A stretch of 13,630 bases of DNA from Bacteroidales bacterium (GCA_016936695.1 JAFGXK010000095.1:1-13630); one strand, 5' to 3'. Shown: positions 1-7,947, counted from the first letter of the stretch. Translations and numbers: made by a program. The notes: generated from the letters alone by a model not told the origin.

Positions 1-1001
1 CCGCTTTCCATCACATCAAATCCCTTCTGAAATTCATCGATATGGAACCTGTGGGTGATCACCGGGTTGAGGTCGATTCCTCCTATGATCATCTGTTCCA
101 TTTTGTACCACGTTTCCCACATTTCTCTTCCGTAAATTCCCTTCATGGTAATTGCCTTGAAGATAATGTCGCTCCATGGCACCTCAAAATTTGAAGGCAG
201 GATGCCAAGCAATGAGATACTCGAACCGTTGTACATGCTTTCTATCATCTCGATGAAGGCCTTGGGCGATCCCGACATTTCAAGGCCGACATCAAAGCCT
301 CGCATCCCCAGTTTTTTGACTGCATCGGATATCTTTTCGCCCTTCATGGGATTAACCGTCAGGGTGGCTCCCATTCTTTTAGCTATCGCGAGACGGTAAT
401 CGCTAAGGTCGCTCGCCACAATGAATCTGGCCCCGGCATACTTTGCAATGGCTATTGCCATGTTTCCGATAAGGCCTGCTCCCGTGACAAGTACATCCTC
501 TCCGAGAAGAGGGAAGGAGAGCGCCGTATGGGTAGCATTTCCAAAGGGATCCATTATCGCAGCCCACTCGTCGGGTATCCTTGGATCGAGCGGTACGACA
601 TTCAGCGAAGGAAGTTTCAGATATTCGGCAAAAGCGCCATCGATATTGACGCCAATGCCAATCGTGTTTTCACAGACATGTTCCTTCCCCCTGCGGCAAT
701 TTCTGCAATGGCCGCATGCAAGATGCCCCTCGCCGGTCACTCTGTCGCCGGGTTTAAGGTTCTTGACGCCTGCACCAGTCTTCTCGATATAACCCATGTA
801 TTCGTGTCCGATCACCATCGGCACCTTTATCGTCTTTTGGGCCCAGGGATCCCACTTGTAGATATGGAGGTCGGTTCCGCAGATTGCGGTCTTCTTTATC
901 TTGATTATTACATCGTTAAGGCCCGGATCGGGAACAGGAACCTCCTCCATCCATATCCCCTTCTCAGCCTTCGCCTTTACAAGAGCTTTCATCATATTCA
1001 T
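1..1001 (-). CDS. tdh: L-threonine 3-dehydrogenase (3' end cut by window edge)
   Basis: Zinc-dependent medium-chain dehydrogenase oxidising L-threonine to 2-amino-3-ketobutyrate with NAD+, the first step of the threonine-to-glycine route, usually working with the ligase Kbl. The translated minus strand matches E. coli Tdh almost end to end: KALVKAKAEKGIWM at the start, KTAICGTDLHIYKW with the catalytic-zinc cysteine, the GHE motif, the structural-zinc cysteine cluster (CGHCRNC ... C), the Rossmann loop VTGAGLIG, FDVGLEMSG and KGIYGREMWETWYKM. It is open at the left edge. The last readable residues (FQKGFDVMESG) correspond to a point about 10 residues before the end of the roughly 341-residue family. 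Three ATGs cluster at the start (positions 1001, 995, 992); the one at 992 aligns with the E. coli start, and no Shine-Dalgarno separates them. kbl is not in the window. The gene is divergent from gltX. Confidence 0.95.
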   Translation of the reverse strand, partial: MNMMKALVKAKAEKGIWMEEVPVPDPGLNDVIIKIKKTAICGTDLHIYKWDPWAQKTIKVPMVIGHEYMGYIEKTGAGVKNLKPGDRVTGEGHLACGHCRNCRRGKEHVCENTIGIGVNIDGAFAEYLKLPSLNVVPLDPRIPDEWAAIMDPFGNATHTALSFPLLGEDVLVTGAGLIGNMAIAIAKYAGARFIVASDLSDYRLAIAKRMGATLTVNPMKGEKISDAVKKLGMRGFDVGLEMSGSPKAFIEMIESMYNGSSISLLGILPSNFEVPWSDIIFKAITMKGIYGREMWETWYKMEQMIIGGIDLNPVITHRFHIDEFQKGFDVMES

Positions 1002-1126
1002 GAATGCCGGTTTTAGACTACTAAATTAATATAATTCCTTTCAGCCTGATCATGATTATTGTCACCACTGAGGCCTGAATCTCTCAAATAGCTGATCGGG
1101 CAGGAACAATAATTGCATGTTTTCGC

Positions 1127-1134
1127 TATCTTTG
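1127..1134 (+). promoter_or_regulatory. Bacteroidota-type -7 promoter box for gltX
   Basis: TATCTTTG is a perfect match to the Bacteroidota sigma-factor -7 consensus TAnnTTTG. It lies 29 nt before the gltX ATG at 1164, which would give a leader of roughly 20-25 nt. I could not place a convincing -33 TTG at the usual 17-23 nt spacing; the only nearby TTG (1113-1115) is too close. The box falls inside the longer reading frame that could start at that TTG, which is an argument for the ATG at 1164 as the true start. Confidence 0.5.
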
Positions 1135-1163
1135 ATAGTAATAATAAACAGTTTGATAAGATC

Positions 1164-2675
1164 ATGCCGCAGGTAAGAGTACGATTTGCACCAAGTCCGA
1201 CAGGACCGCTGCATATAGGGGGGGTGAGGACAGCTCTATACAACTTTCTTTTCGCCAGGAAGAACAACGGGAAGTTTATTCTGAGGATTGAGGACACTGA
1301 TCAGACAAGGTATGTAGAGGGTGCTGAGGATTATATAATGGAGTCGCTGCGATGGTGTGGAATAGTTGTAGACGAGGGCATCAGGGAGGGCGGTGAGTGC
1401 GGCCCTTACAGGCAGAGCAACAGAAAAGAGATTTACAGGAAGTATGCCGATCTGCTTGTTGATAAAGGTCATGCTTACTATGCTTTCGACACTCCCGGGG
1501 AGCTGGAAACACTCAGGGTAGAAGATGAGAAAAACGGTAACACATTTATTTACAATGCTGCTGTCCGTAGTAAGCTTAAAAACTCATTGTCGCTCGATGC
1601 CGTTGAATGGAATGCCAGGCTCGACAGGGGAGAACCTTATGTTATACGCTTTAAGATGCCGGAGGACGAAGAAGTCGATTTTGATGATCTCATAAGGGGG
1701 CATATAGTCGTTAACACTTCAACCCTCGATGATAAGGTACTGTTTAAATCCGACGGTATGCCTACCTATCATCTTGCTCATCTTGTCGATGATTATCTGA
1801 TGAAGATAAGTCATGTGATAAGGGGTGAGGAATGGCTTCCGTCCCTCCCGCTTCATGTCCTGCTGTACAGGGCTTTCGGCTGGGAAGCACCCCTGTTTGC
1901 CCATCTTCCTCTTCTTCTGAAACCCGACGGAAAAGGCAAGCTAAGCAAACGCGACGGTGACAGGATGGGATTCCCGGTGTTCCCGCTCTTCTGGCCCTAC
2001 GGCGAAACAGCAAAGGGATACCGTGAGGAAGGATATTACCCAGAGGCTTTTGTGAACATGATAGCACTTCTCGGATGGAATCCCGGCACTGAACAGGAGA
2101 TATTCTCAATGAATGAATTGATTGATGCATTTTCGCTTGAGAGGGTGGGAAAATCCGGATCGAGGTTTGATCCCGAAAAGGCAAAATGGTTCAATCATCA
2201 GTATCTGCAGAAAAGATCCAACAGCCAGCTTGCCATGGAGTTCAGGGAGTTCCTCAGGGAAAAGGGATTCCATATTGATATAGTCCGTCTTGAGATGCTT
2301 GTGGAACTGGTGAAGGAGAGGGTTGGTTTCGTCAGGGATTTCTGGGCCCAGACTGACTTCTTCTTCAAAGCCCCGGAAGAGTACGATCAGGAGGTTGTAA
2401 GAAAACGGTGGCAGGAAAACACAGCAACCATTCTGGAGGAGCTTAAAGGAGTTATTCAGGGACTGGAAGATTTTTCGCCTCAATCGGCCGAGCAGGAGGT
2501 AAAATTGTGGATCGATAGCCGGGGTTACAATATGGGCGCAGTGATGAATCCGTTCAGACTGGTGATAGTGGGAGCACTGCGCGGACCCCACATCTTTGAT
2601 ATCATCAGCTGGATTGGTAAGGCTGAGACCATCGCCCGGATCGAAAAGGGATTGTCCTTAATTGGAAAGAAATAA
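1164..2675 (+). CDS. gltX: Glutamyl-tRNA synthetase
   Basis: Class I aminoacyl-tRNA synthetase that charges tRNA(Glu) with glutamate in the cytoplasm. The product is 503 residues, a normal family length. The first catalytic signature is at residues 9-20 (APSPTGPLHIGG, the HIGH-type motif), followed by RIEDTDQTRY at 41-50. The second signature, KLSKRDGDR, is at 259-267 with the lysine-serine-lysine-arginine core intact. The region where zinc-binding GluRS enzymes carry cysteines (around residues 100-130, KGHAYYAFDTPGEL) has none, so this is a zinc-free type. The C-terminal anticodon-binding part is helical and ends in a region resembling the family end (VMNPFRLVIVGALRGPHIFDII). I chose the ATG at 1164 over the upstream TTG at 1113 because similarity starts at PQVRVRFAPSPTG and a promoter box lies in the extension. 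The next gene starts immediately after the stop, so co-transcription is likely. Confidence 0.96.
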   Translation: MPQVRVRFAPSPTGPLHIGGVRTALYNFLFARKNNGKFILRIEDTDQTRYVEGAEDYIMESLRWCGIVVDEGIREGGECGPYRQSNRKEIYRKYADLLVDKGHAYYAFDTPGELETLRVEDEKNGNTFIYNAAVRSKLKNSLSLDAVEWNARLDRGEPYVIRFKMPEDEEVDFDDLIRGHIVVNTSTLDDKVLFKSDGMPTYHLAHLVDDYLMKISHVIRGEEWLPSLPLHVLLYRAFGWEAPLFAHLPLLLKPDGKGKLSKRDGDRMGFPVFPLFWPYGETAKGYREEGYYPEAFVNMIALLGWNPGTEQEIFSMNELIDAFSLERVGKSGSRFDPEKAKWFNHQYLQKRSNSQLAMEFREFLREKGFHIDIVRLEMLVELVKERVGFVRDFWAQTDFFFKAPEEYDQEVVRKRWQENTATILEELKGVIQGLEDFSPQSAEQEVKLWIDSRGYNMGAVMNPFRLVIVGALRGPHIFDIISWIGKAETIARIEKGLSLIGKK

Positions 2676-3365
2676 ATGAATTCTCCCCGGCCAGGCGATT
2701 ACATAGATATCCACACTCACGATTCCAGGCTCGTTCCCGGTGTCTTTGCCGTTGAAAACATCATGGCGCATGAAAACCGTGATCCCACGGAGATCAGCGC
2801 CCCGGTCTTTACGGCAGGCATCCATCCCTGGTACCTCGATGGGAAGAATAGCGGAGCCCTTCTTGCCTACATCAGGAGAATTGCATCCAGTTCAAATCTG
2901 ATTGCTTTCGGAGAGGCCGGATTTGACAAGCTCAGAGGTCCGTCACTTGAAATCCAGCTTGCCGTTTTCTCAGAACAGGTTAAGATTTCCGGAGAATTCG
3001 GAAAACCCCTCGTGATACATTGTGTTAAAGCCTGGAATGAACTTCAGGAAGCCCACCGCGACCTGAAACCTGAACCCCCCTGGCTGGTCCATGGATTCAG
3101 GGGGAAAAAGGATCTGGCCCTGCAGCTTATCAAACGCGGTATGTATATCTCCTTCTGGTTCGACTTTGTTATCAGACCGGAATCCTCCGGACTGCTGAAG
3201 TCACTGCCCCCAGAAAGGATCTTCCTCGAGACCGACGGAGCAGATACCGATATAAGGGAAATATACGCAAAGGTTTCAGCCGACTTTGGACTGAGCGTCG
3301 ATAAGCTTAAGGAACAAATTTCGTCCAATTACAGGGAACTTTTTATGAAAAAACGTACGTTATAA
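2676..3365 (+). CDS. TatD-family metal-dependent hydrolase
   Basis: Amidohydrolase-fold TIM barrel of 229 residues, a little shorter than the usual 255-265. All expected metal ligands of the TatD family can be seen: HxH at H13/H15 (DIHTH), E80 (FGEAGFDK), H115 (VIHC), H139 (VHGF) and D187 (LETDGAD). E. coli TatD has 3'-5' exonuclease activity, but the substrate of this homologue cannot be read from sequence. The ATG directly abuts the gltX TAA with no intervening base, implying translational coupling in one transcript. The last codons (CGT ACG TTA TAA) run into the first unit of the GTTATAAC array, so the repeat itself provides the stop codon. tcdA follows 50 nt downstream on the same strand. 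Confidence 0.9.
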   Translation: MNSPRPGDYIDIHTHDSRLVPGVFAVENIMAHENRDPTEISAPVFTAGIHPWYLDGKNSGALLAYIRRIASSSNLIAFGEAGFDKLRGPSLEIQLAVFSEQVKISGEFGKPLVIHCVKAWNELQEAHRDLKPEPPWLVHGFRGKKDLALQLIKRGMYISFWFDFVIRPESSGLLKSLPPERIFLETDGADTDIREIYAKVSADFGLSVDKLKEQISSNYRELFMKKRTL

Positions 3366-3402
3366 CAATGTTATAACGTCGTTATAACATTGTTATAACA
3401 TG
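3359..3402. repeat. Four 11-bp units of palindromic GTTATAAC forming a large inverted repeat
   Basis: GTTATAAC occurs at 3359-3366, 3370-3377, 3381-3388 and 3392-3399, separated by AAT, GTC and ATT, with ATG after the last copy. The period is exactly 11 bp. Each 8-mer is its own reverse complement, and the AAT and ATT spacers mirror each other, so the array is also a 19-bp perfect inverted repeat around the central GTC. The first unit contains the TAA of the upstream hydrolase gene, and the array ends 13 nt before the tcdA ATG. It has no T-tract and few G-C pairs, so a classical intrinsic terminator is unlikely. It may be an operator for a protein contacting successive helical turns, an mRNA hairpin or a dispersed repeat; the sequence alone does not decide. 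Confidence 0.9.
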
Positions 3403-3415
3403 ATATTCTGAACTC

Positions 3416-4138
3416 ATGGTCAGCTGGTTGTCACGGACTGAAATGCTTATAGAGCCTGAGGAAATTCTCAGGCTGCTTTCGTCGGATGTGCTGGTGGTCG
3501 GGCTGGGCGGAGTCGGATCGTGGGCTGCCGAGATGATTTGCAGGGCCGGGGTGGGGAAGATGACCATCGTCGACGGCGACACTGTACATGTCACCAACAG
3601 GAACAGACAGCTCCTTGCTCTTAACAGCACCGAGGGAAAGCCAAAGGCTGAGGTGATGGCCGAAAGGCTGAAGGATATCAATCCGGATCTCGATCTCACT
3701 GTTATTAATGAGTATATCAGGGATGAGAAGATGATTGAGGTCCTTGACAGGGGTTTCAGCTATGTGGTTGACGCGATCGACACTCTGTCGCCCAAGCTAT
3801 TCCTCCTGTATCATTCGGTGATGAAAAAAATTCCCGTTGTCAGTTCGATGGGCTCCGGAGGGAAATTTGATCCCCTGAACATTTCAATAAGCGATATTTC
3901 AGAAACCAACAGTTGTCCACTGGCGAGGATACTTCGGAAACGGCTTCACAGGCTGGGAGTCCGCGAAGGAATAACAGCTGTTTATTCTCCGGAGCCGGTC
4001 GACAAGAGCAAAGTTGAACGGGTTGCCGGAGAAAGGAACAGGGCATCGGTAGTGGGCACCATGTCGTATATGCCTGCCGCGTTCGGTATCGCCTGTGCAT
4101 CGGTGGTGATACGCGATCTGGCAGGGATCCCGAAATGA
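3416..4138 (+). CDS. tcdA: tRNA threonylcarbamoyladenosine dehydratase (ThiF/E1-like)
   Basis: ATP-dependent enzyme of the E1/ThiF/MoeB superfamily that cyclises the t6A37 modification of ANN-decoding tRNAs to ct6A. The 240-residue product has the nucleotide-binding loop VVGLGGVGSWAAEM at 27-40, the acidic strand end IVDGD at 51-55, TNRNRQ at 60-65 (the arginine/asparagine finger), KPKAEVMAERL at about 75-85, and YVVDAIDTLSPK followed by the VSSMGSGGKFDP segment typical of TcdA/YgdL. The C-terminal part (NCPLARILRKRLHRLGVREG, NRASVVGTMSYMPAAFG) fits the short Bacteroidota versions. The ATG at 3416 gives the family-typical start (WLSRTEMLI). It shares strand and probably transcript with gltX and the hydrolase gene unless the GTTATAAC hairpin interrupts it. 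It converges with the permease gene, leaving only 6 bp between stops. Confidence 0.93.
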   Translation: MVSWLSRTEMLIEPEEILRLLSSDVLVVGLGGVGSWAAEMICRAGVGKMTIVDGDTVHVTNRNRQLLALNSTEGKPKAEVMAERLKDINPDLDLTVINEYIRDEKMIEVLDRGFSYVVDAIDTLSPKLFLLYHSVMKKIPVVSSMGSGGKFDPLNISISDISETNSCPLARILRKRLHRLGVREGITAVYSPEPVDKSKVERVAGERNRASVVGTMSYMPAAFGIACASVVIRDLAGIPK

Positions 4139-4144
4139 AAGGCC

Positions 4145-5518
4145 TTAGTTGGCTGATGGATTTTCTTTTCCTGAGTCTGATGAACTCCGTTTAAAGAGGT
4201 AGTAAGCAGGGATTCCAACCACGACTGTCAGTATAGCAATCGATGATTCCAGGGGACTTTCCATGAATGCCAGCACCAGGATCATTAATCCGGCGCTTAT
4301 ATATATTATCTGAGGGATCGGGAAGCCTTTTACCTTGAGAGCTTCGGGGTGAGTCTTCCGCAGTTTCCAGATTCCAATTACCGAGAGAACAGGGAAGATA
4401 CCAAGGGCGAATCCCATGTAGGTAAGAACCTGTTCAAAGGTTCCCGAAAGAACCAGTACGACGGCTATAAGGGCCTGAAGAAGTATTGAATTAGAAGGCA
4501 CCTGGAACCTCTTGTGAATACGGGCAGCAGATTTGAAGAAGAGGCCGTCCTTTGCCATGGAGTAATAAACCCGTGGACCTATTATTATGAAAGCGCTGAG
4601 GGAAGAGAAAAGAGCAAATGCAATCAGAATAGAGAACAGGATTTCTGCCGATTTCCCAAACAGGTTTCCCATTGCAAGTCCGCCGACTGATATGACTCCT
4701 TTCATCGACTCTGGATTTATCCCGTATACATAAAGGATGTTTATCCCGATATACAGAACCATCACGATCAGAGTTCCGTAGATGAGTGAACCCGGGAGGT
4801 TCCGTTTAGGATTTTTTATTTCGGCACCCAGGTAGGTAGCTGCGTTCCATCCGCTGTATGCGAACATGATCCACATCAGCGAGAGGCCGACAGTCTTCCA
4901 TCCTGCAAGACCCGATCCGACCGAGCCGCCGTTATGAAAATTCGAAAAGTCTCCCCTTCCGGAAGAAAAACCTCCGACTAACAGTATCACTATAAGAAGG
5001 ATTTTCAGAATGGTAAGTGCATTCTGGATGCGTGCGCCGTATTTTATTCCCCTGTAATGGATAAAGGTGAAGATGAGGATTACCGCAACTGCAAGTGCTT
5101 TCTTTGTCAGTTCCAGTCCCATGATACCGTTGGCATTCATCCATTCGCCGAATCCGGGGATCGCCCTTGTGAAGTATTCGCTGAATCCGAGGGCAGAAGC
5201 TGCAATCGGAGCCGAGAAACCAACAATAAAGGAGACCCATCCGCTCAGGAATCCGTAGATAGGGCTGTAAAGCCTCGATAGGAAAAGGTATTCTCCGCCA
5301 GCTCCCGGCATTGCTGCTCCAAGCTCACCGTACGACAGTGCACCGCAAAGTGCAATTATGCCTCCCACTGCCCAAAGGATGACCATAAGCAGCGGATTAT
5401 GGAGCTCAGCCATCAGAAGCCCGGATGTTGTAAATATCCCGGCACCGATCATATTGGCAACAACTATATTTGTAGCAGGGAAAAGGCCCAGCTTTCTCTC
5501 CAGTTTATCTTCCGCCAT
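4145..5518 (-). CDS. APC-superfamily amino acid permease
   Basis: Inner-membrane amino acid transporter of 457 residues with about 12 hydrophobic segments, the normal APC layout. The first membrane helix carries the unwound substrate-binding motif GAGIF at residues 25-29, and the second helix region has YGELGAAMPGAGGEYLFLSR at about 63-82, the hallmark of the LAT/SteT-like and related branches. A conserved loop with TYLGAEIKNPKRNLPGSL follows in the middle, and the C-terminus is short, charged and cytoplasmic. Substrate (neutral amino acid, exchanger or uniporter) cannot be assigned. Its ATG lies 10 nt after the stop of the exported methyltransferase gene on the same strand, so the two are probably co-transcribed. 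Its 3' end faces tcdA. Confidence 0.88.
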   Translation of the reverse strand: MAEDKLERKLGLFPATNIVVANMIGAGIFTTSGLLMAELHNPLLMVILWAVGGIIALCGALSYGELGAAMPGAGGEYLFLSRLYSPIYGFLSGWVSFIVGFSAPIAASALGFSEYFTRAIPGFGEWMNANGIMGLELTKKALAVAVILIFTFIHYRGIKYGARIQNALTILKILLIVILLVGGFSSGRGDFSNFHNGGSVGSGLAGWKTVGLSLMWIMFAYSGWNAATYLGAEIKNPKRNLPGSLIYGTLIVMVLYIGINILYVYGINPESMKGVISVGGLAMGNLFGKSAEILFSILIAFALFSSLSAFIIIGPRVYYSMAKDGLFFKSAARIHKRFQVPSNSILLQALIAVVLVLSGTFEQVLTYMGFALGIFPVLSVIGIWKLRKTHPEALKVKGFPIPQIIYISAGLMILVLAFMESPLESSIAILTVVVGIPAYYLFKRSSSDSGKENPSAN

Positions 5519-5528
5519 GTTTACACGA

Positions 5529-6206
5529 TTATTTTTTTGACCTTTTGTAGCTGATTGCCATTCCTCCTCCCGAGCTGTTCAGTGTTGTTTCATAGTTGTC
5601 GAGGCTTCTGACGTATTCGAGATAGATGGCAGGTCCTCCGTAGCCGCGGTTGCCGCCCCGGCCTCTTTCTGTTATATTGTGGGTTACAAAGCATCCCCCG
5701 ACGGTCAGTTTGGGGTCAAGCTCAATGAAATAATTTTTGTACCAGTCCTTGTCGGCATCACTGAACACAAAATCAAATGGTCCCTTGAGTTCCCTGGCAA
5801 GTTTGTGTGCATCGGCAAGCCTTGCATCTATATAATCCGACAGCCCCACTTCCCTGAAATTTGCAAGAGCGGTCTTATACCTCTCTTCGTTGATCTCGAT
5901 GGTGATAAGTTTCCCTCCCGTTTTGCTGAGTGCCCATGCGATCCAGATTGCTGAATGGCCGGTCGAAGTACCGAATTCGATGGCCGATTTGTAATTTCCC
6001 TTGATGATGAGATCGTAAAGCACCTGCCCGTCGGAAGCAGGGATGTTCATATCGAACCAGTAATGCGAATGCTCGGTGAGAAATTTTCTAACCCTCTTGT
6101 CAAGATCTTCAACTGGCGGACCTGTCTGAGCCCATGTGTTGTCAATGGCAGTAACTGAAACAAGAAAGGTCAGAATTGCCAGGTAACTTATCAGCTTTAA
6201 CTTCAT
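5529..6206 (-). CDS. Signal-peptide-bearing O-methyltransferase-like protein
   Basis: Class I SAM-dependent methyltransferase fold of the COMT/CCoAOMT-like type (Methyltransf_3/24), 225 residues. Residues 1-26 look like a Sec signal peptide: lysines at 2 and 4, a hydrophobic stretch from about 6 to 20, and a likely cleavage after TWA (residue 26). The SAM loop is at 77-86 (EFGTSTGHSA), the acidic ribose-binding residue is E104 (TIEIN), and FSDADKDWYKNYF at 148-160 carries the family's DADK metal/catalytic segment. The second metal motif, usually DN, reads HN at 176-177 (FVTHN) and is followed by a glycine/arginine-rich loop. A methyltransferase outside the cytoplasm would lack an obvious SAM supply, so either the N-terminus is a membrane anchor, or the fold has been repurposed, or the start is misjudged. 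It is followed 10 nt later by the permease gene. Confidence 0.8.
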   Translation of the reverse strand: MKLKLISYLAILTFLVSVTAIDNTWAQTGPPVEDLDKRVRKFLTEHSHYWFDMNIPASDGQVLYDLIIKGNYKSAIEFGTSTGHSAIWIAWALSKTGGKLITIEINEERYKTALANFREVGLSDYIDARLADAHKLARELKGPFDFVFSDADKDWYKNYFIELDPKLTVGGCFVTHNITERGRGGNRGYGGPAIYLEYVRSLDNYETTLNSSGGGMAISYKRSKK

Positions 6207-6367
6207 AGCGTCAGTTTTATCGGCAATCAGGGATAGCGAATCCTCTGGTGGCCTTTAATTATTCCGGGAAATATATAACTTTCATTTTATAATTCAATTA
6301 AAAATCTTTTTATAACTTTCCAAAACCATTAATCAGTAGTATAGTTCCATCCTTTGTGTTTCAGTGT
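6207..6367. promoter_or_regulatory. AT-rich divergent intergenic region with a repeated TATAACTTTC
   Basis: This gap of 161 bp separates the start of the exported methyltransferase gene (minus) from the glycosyltransferase gene (plus). The right half is very AT-rich. TATAACTTTC occurs twice on the plus strand, at 6274-6283 and 6311-6320, 37 bp apart. Each copy contains TAACTTTC, one mismatch from the Bacteroidota -7 box TAnnTTTG, so either could be a promoter for the glycosyltransferase gene. I see no perfect box for the minus-strand gene. Confidence 0.35.
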
Positions 6368-7903
6368 ATGAAAGAAGAGCCGGGCAACAGTTATTCGGGT
6401 ATCGTCATTTTTCTTCTGGCCCTGCTAAATGTTGTTATTCGCCTCTCTGTATCAGATAATCTTGAATATCACCGTGATGAGCTTCTTTATTTCTCACTTG
6501 GGCTTCACCCGGCTGCAGGATATGCCACGGTTCCCCCGCTTATAGGGTGGATAGCCGGAATCATGCAGGGGATATTCGGAAACTCAGTGTTTGCAGTGAG
6601 ACTATTTCCTGCCGTGATGAGCGGATTTATGGTATACCTGGTCGCCGCTATTGCCAGGGAAATGGGAGGCTCAGGTTATGCGAGGATACTTGCCGCGACC
6701 GGATTTACGGTTTCCATAATTGGCTTGCGGGCATTCCTCTTATTTCAGCCGGTGCATATCGACATCTTCTTCTGGACGCTTGTCTTCTACCTGGTAATCA
6801 GGTATGTCAATACATCATCAGACAAATACCTGTTGCTTCTCGGGATAACCGCAGGGGCAGGACTGCTAAACAAGTATCTTCTGGGGCTGCTTATCCTGAT
6901 GCTTTTGCTGATAGTTCCCTTCACACAGTACAGGACCATCTTCACCAGAAGGAAGTTCTGGATCGGTTTGCTGGCTGGATTTATCGTTTTCCTGCCAAAC
7001 TTACTATGGCAGATCGTGAATGGACTCCCGGTGCTGAATCATCTTGCAGAGCTTGAACGGACTCAGCTGATCAATGTAGACAGGACGGCTTTTATTATCG
7101 AGCAGCTGATTATTCCCGGAATGGCATCAGTCCTGACTATTGCGGGGATCATTTATCTCTTCACAGGCAAAAAGGCATGGCAGTACAGATTTCTCGGAAT
7201 TGTCACACTGGCTGTCATTCTGTCGCTGATGATGATGCGGGGCAAGAATTATTATACGATGGGAGTGTACCCTTTTCTTATGGCTGCCGGGGCGGTTTCG
7301 TGGGAGATGACGTTGAAGAAATCATGGTCGAGGCTTACCCTGTTGCTGCTGATTGTACTTCTTGCCATACCAGCCCTGCCAATCGGGATCCCCCTGTTTG
7401 GACCCGAAAAGCTTGCCGCTTATTTCGATGTCCTGAAAAGGGATTTTAAGATGGACTTTGTATGCAGGTTCGAGGATGGTTCAGTCCGAGCCCTTCCGCA
7501 GGATTATTCAGACATGATCGGCTGGGAAGAACTTACCGGACTGGCAGCTGAGGCCTGGAGCAGGATTGATGACAAGAAAGCTGCATTCATCTTCTGTGAA
7601 AACTACGGATATGCAGGCGCCGTAACAATAATCGGAAAAAAATACGGGCTCCCCGAAGCAGTCAGCTTTCAGGAGAGCTTCAGGTACTGGATACCCCTTG
7701 TTTTCAGGCCAGACATTACTTCCGCAGTGTATATTAATGGTGAAGTGGGTGAAGATGTCGGTCAGATCTTCGGAAAAGTTACAAAAGTCGGGAGCATATC
7801 CAATCCTCTTTCCAGGGAATGGGGTACTTCAGTATGGCTCCTCGAGGAACCATTGGGGAGCTTTAATAGTTTCTGGCTAGACAGCGTGAAACAATTTTTT
7901 TGA
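6368..7903 (+). CDS. GT39-family (ArnT/PMT-like) membrane glycosyltransferase
   Basis: Polytopic inner-membrane enzyme of 511 residues that, by family, transfers a sugar from a polyprenyl-phosphate donor to a lipid or protein on the outer face. The N-terminal part has the first-loop acidic motif (EYHRDELLYFSLG) followed by GYATVPPLIGW, the aromatic/proline segment typical of GT39. About ten further hydrophobic helices follow to around residue 345. The remaining 165 or so residues form a mostly soluble C-terminal domain with ENYGYAGAVTIIGKKYGLPEA, a segment recurrent in bacterial GT39 proteins of unknown acceptor. I prefer ATG 6368 to GTG 6356, which would add four residues (MFQC). No neighbouring lipid A, O-antigen or glycoprotein gene points to the acceptor. 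No terminator hairpin is obvious after the stop, only T-tracts. Confidence 0.85.
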   Translation: MKEEPGNSYSGIVIFLLALLNVVIRLSVSDNLEYHRDELLYFSLGLHPAAGYATVPPLIGWIAGIMQGIFGNSVFAVRLFPAVMSGFMVYLVAAIAREMGGSGYARILAATGFTVSIIGLRAFLLFQPVHIDIFFWTLVFYLVIRYVNTSSDKYLLLLGITAGAGLLNKYLLGLLILMLLLIVPFTQYRTIFTRRKFWIGLLAGFIVFLPNLLWQIVNGLPVLNHLAELERTQLINVDRTAFIIEQLIIPGMASVLTIAGIIYLFTGKKAWQYRFLGIVTLAVILSLMMMRGKNYYTMGVYPFLMAAGAVSWEMTLKKSWSRLTLLLLIVLLAIPALPIGIPLFGPEKLAAYFDVLKRDFKMDFVCRFEDGSVRALPQDYSDMIGWEELTGLAAEAWSRIDDKKAAFIFCENYGYAGAVTIIGKKYGLPEAVSFQESFRYWIPLVFRPDITSAVYINGEVGEDVGQIFGKVTKVGSISNPLSREWGTSVWLLEEPLGSFNSFWLDSVKQFF

Positions 7904-7947
7904 TTTTTTGTTAATGTTAGACAGCACAGGATATCAATTTTCCGTAA

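Noticed and set aside
421..1016. Plus-strand open frames of 123 and 162 codons
   Set aside because: They lie opposite the tdh gene, whose minus-strand frame matches threonine dehydrogenase throughout.
1113..1163. 17-residue N-terminal extension of gltX from a TTG codon
   Set aside because: The extension has no similarity to GluRS, uses a rare start and spans a perfect -7 promoter box; ATG 1164 starts right at the conserved region.
3359..3402. GTTATAAC array as a CRISPR array
   Set aside because: The repeat is 8 bp and the spacers are 3 bp, far below CRISPR dimensions, and no cas gene is present.
7897..7916. T-tracts after the glycosyltransferase gene as an intrinsic terminator
   Set aside because: No stable stem precedes the T-runs; only a 5-bp AACAA/TTGTT pairing spanning the tract itself.
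7877..7925. Direct repeat TAGACAGC at about 7878 and 7918 flanking the glycosyltransferase stop
   Set aside because: Only 8 bp, two copies, no inserted element between them; likely chance.
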